Part shown: positions 30,425-30,710 of the stretch, in pieces
Numbering within the stretch: position 1 is the stretch's first letter
Layout of the letters: every line of letters begins with the position of its first letter
Source of the DNA: Chara braunii
Taxonomy: Eukaryota; Streptophyta; Charophyceae; Charales; Characeae
NCBI GenBank assembly: GCA_003427395.1
Contig: BFEA01000212.1
Location: 731,827-762,536, forward strand
DNA length: 30,710 bases
Direction: 5' to 3'
Translations under genes and position numbers: made by a program
The notes under the pieces: model-generated
Told to the model about the DNA's origin: nothing
Databases searched by the model: none
The model's input: only the letters and a program-made list of their open reading frames with translations

Positions 30425-30710
30425 GTAAGTCCTATGCTCATCATCTTCTGCAAGCAATTTGAATTTCGTGGTCGTCCATAAGCTCTGGGATGGCTGTTGA
30501 TGTCATATACCAAGTCTGTTGCCACAACATCATTGCCACACTTTCATGCAATATCTTTGAACAAGGTGGACTATTACAGGGATGCGTGTTCGTTTGGGGC
30601 TGAAAAAAGGGCTCTGGAATGCTGAGAATAAAGAGAGCAGCCTCGTACAAACCATACAGAAGACAGTGAAGAGAACACCTTCGATGTGATGGCAAGCCCT
30701 GGAGCACATT
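30425..30710 (+). other. Intron of the kinase gene, running off the window
   Basis: It opens with GTAAGT. No sequence able to encode the next kinase subdomain (FFGEV-type) appears before the edge. Confidence 0.65.

Overview
The window is nuclear DNA of a streptophyte plant. It is repeat-rich and holds decayed Ty3/gypsy retroelements, satellites, long AT-rich spacers and one intron-containing host gene. The peptide flavour of the retroelements, together with long introns and a plant-type Raf-like kinase, suggests a charophyte alga. Chara braunii is my best guess; that comes from remembered family resemblance and was not searched.

Layout. Positions 1-2340 are non-coding, with short tandem duplications and a (CT)n tract. 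Positions 2341-4668 hold a broken plus-strand Ty3/gypsy gag-protease relic. Two arms of a large inverted repeat follow (left about 4665-6525, right about 16360-13440 in reverse). Each arm has the same unique-type sequence, then a CT/AG tract, then a 53-bp minisatellite. The 7-kb spacer between the arms (6530-13436) is built from an 80-bp minisatellite, nested duplications that carry a recurring GCARTCCG hairpin, a polypyrimidine block and a very regular 173-bp satellite.

Positions 17601-19793 carry three tandem, same-strand, diverged copies of a gene family I do not recognise (A, B, C). A has a stop and a frameshift, B is open over 251 codons, and C is cut off halfway by the end of a retroelement. 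That element lies on the minus strand at 19793-25846. It has a 1365-bp LTR with an 11-bp terminal inverted repeat, an initiator-Met-type primer-binding site, gag, protease and RT-RNase H with about six disabling lesions. It has no integrase and no second LTR. A diverged relative of the LTR follows at about 26100-27200.

A (CT)n(GT)n tract at 26477-26658 is interrupted by the exact 19-base Tn5/Nextera mosaic end, a sequencing-adaptor artefact. From about 27590 to the right edge lies part of a plant Raf-like MAPKKK gene on the plus strand. An exon at 30067-30424 runs into the start of the kinase domain and ends at a GTAAGT donor; the rest lies beyond the window. An intron of this gene carries a CCHC gag fragment between two copies of a 519-bp-period duplication. 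No RNA genes, CRISPR arrays or organellar genes were found.
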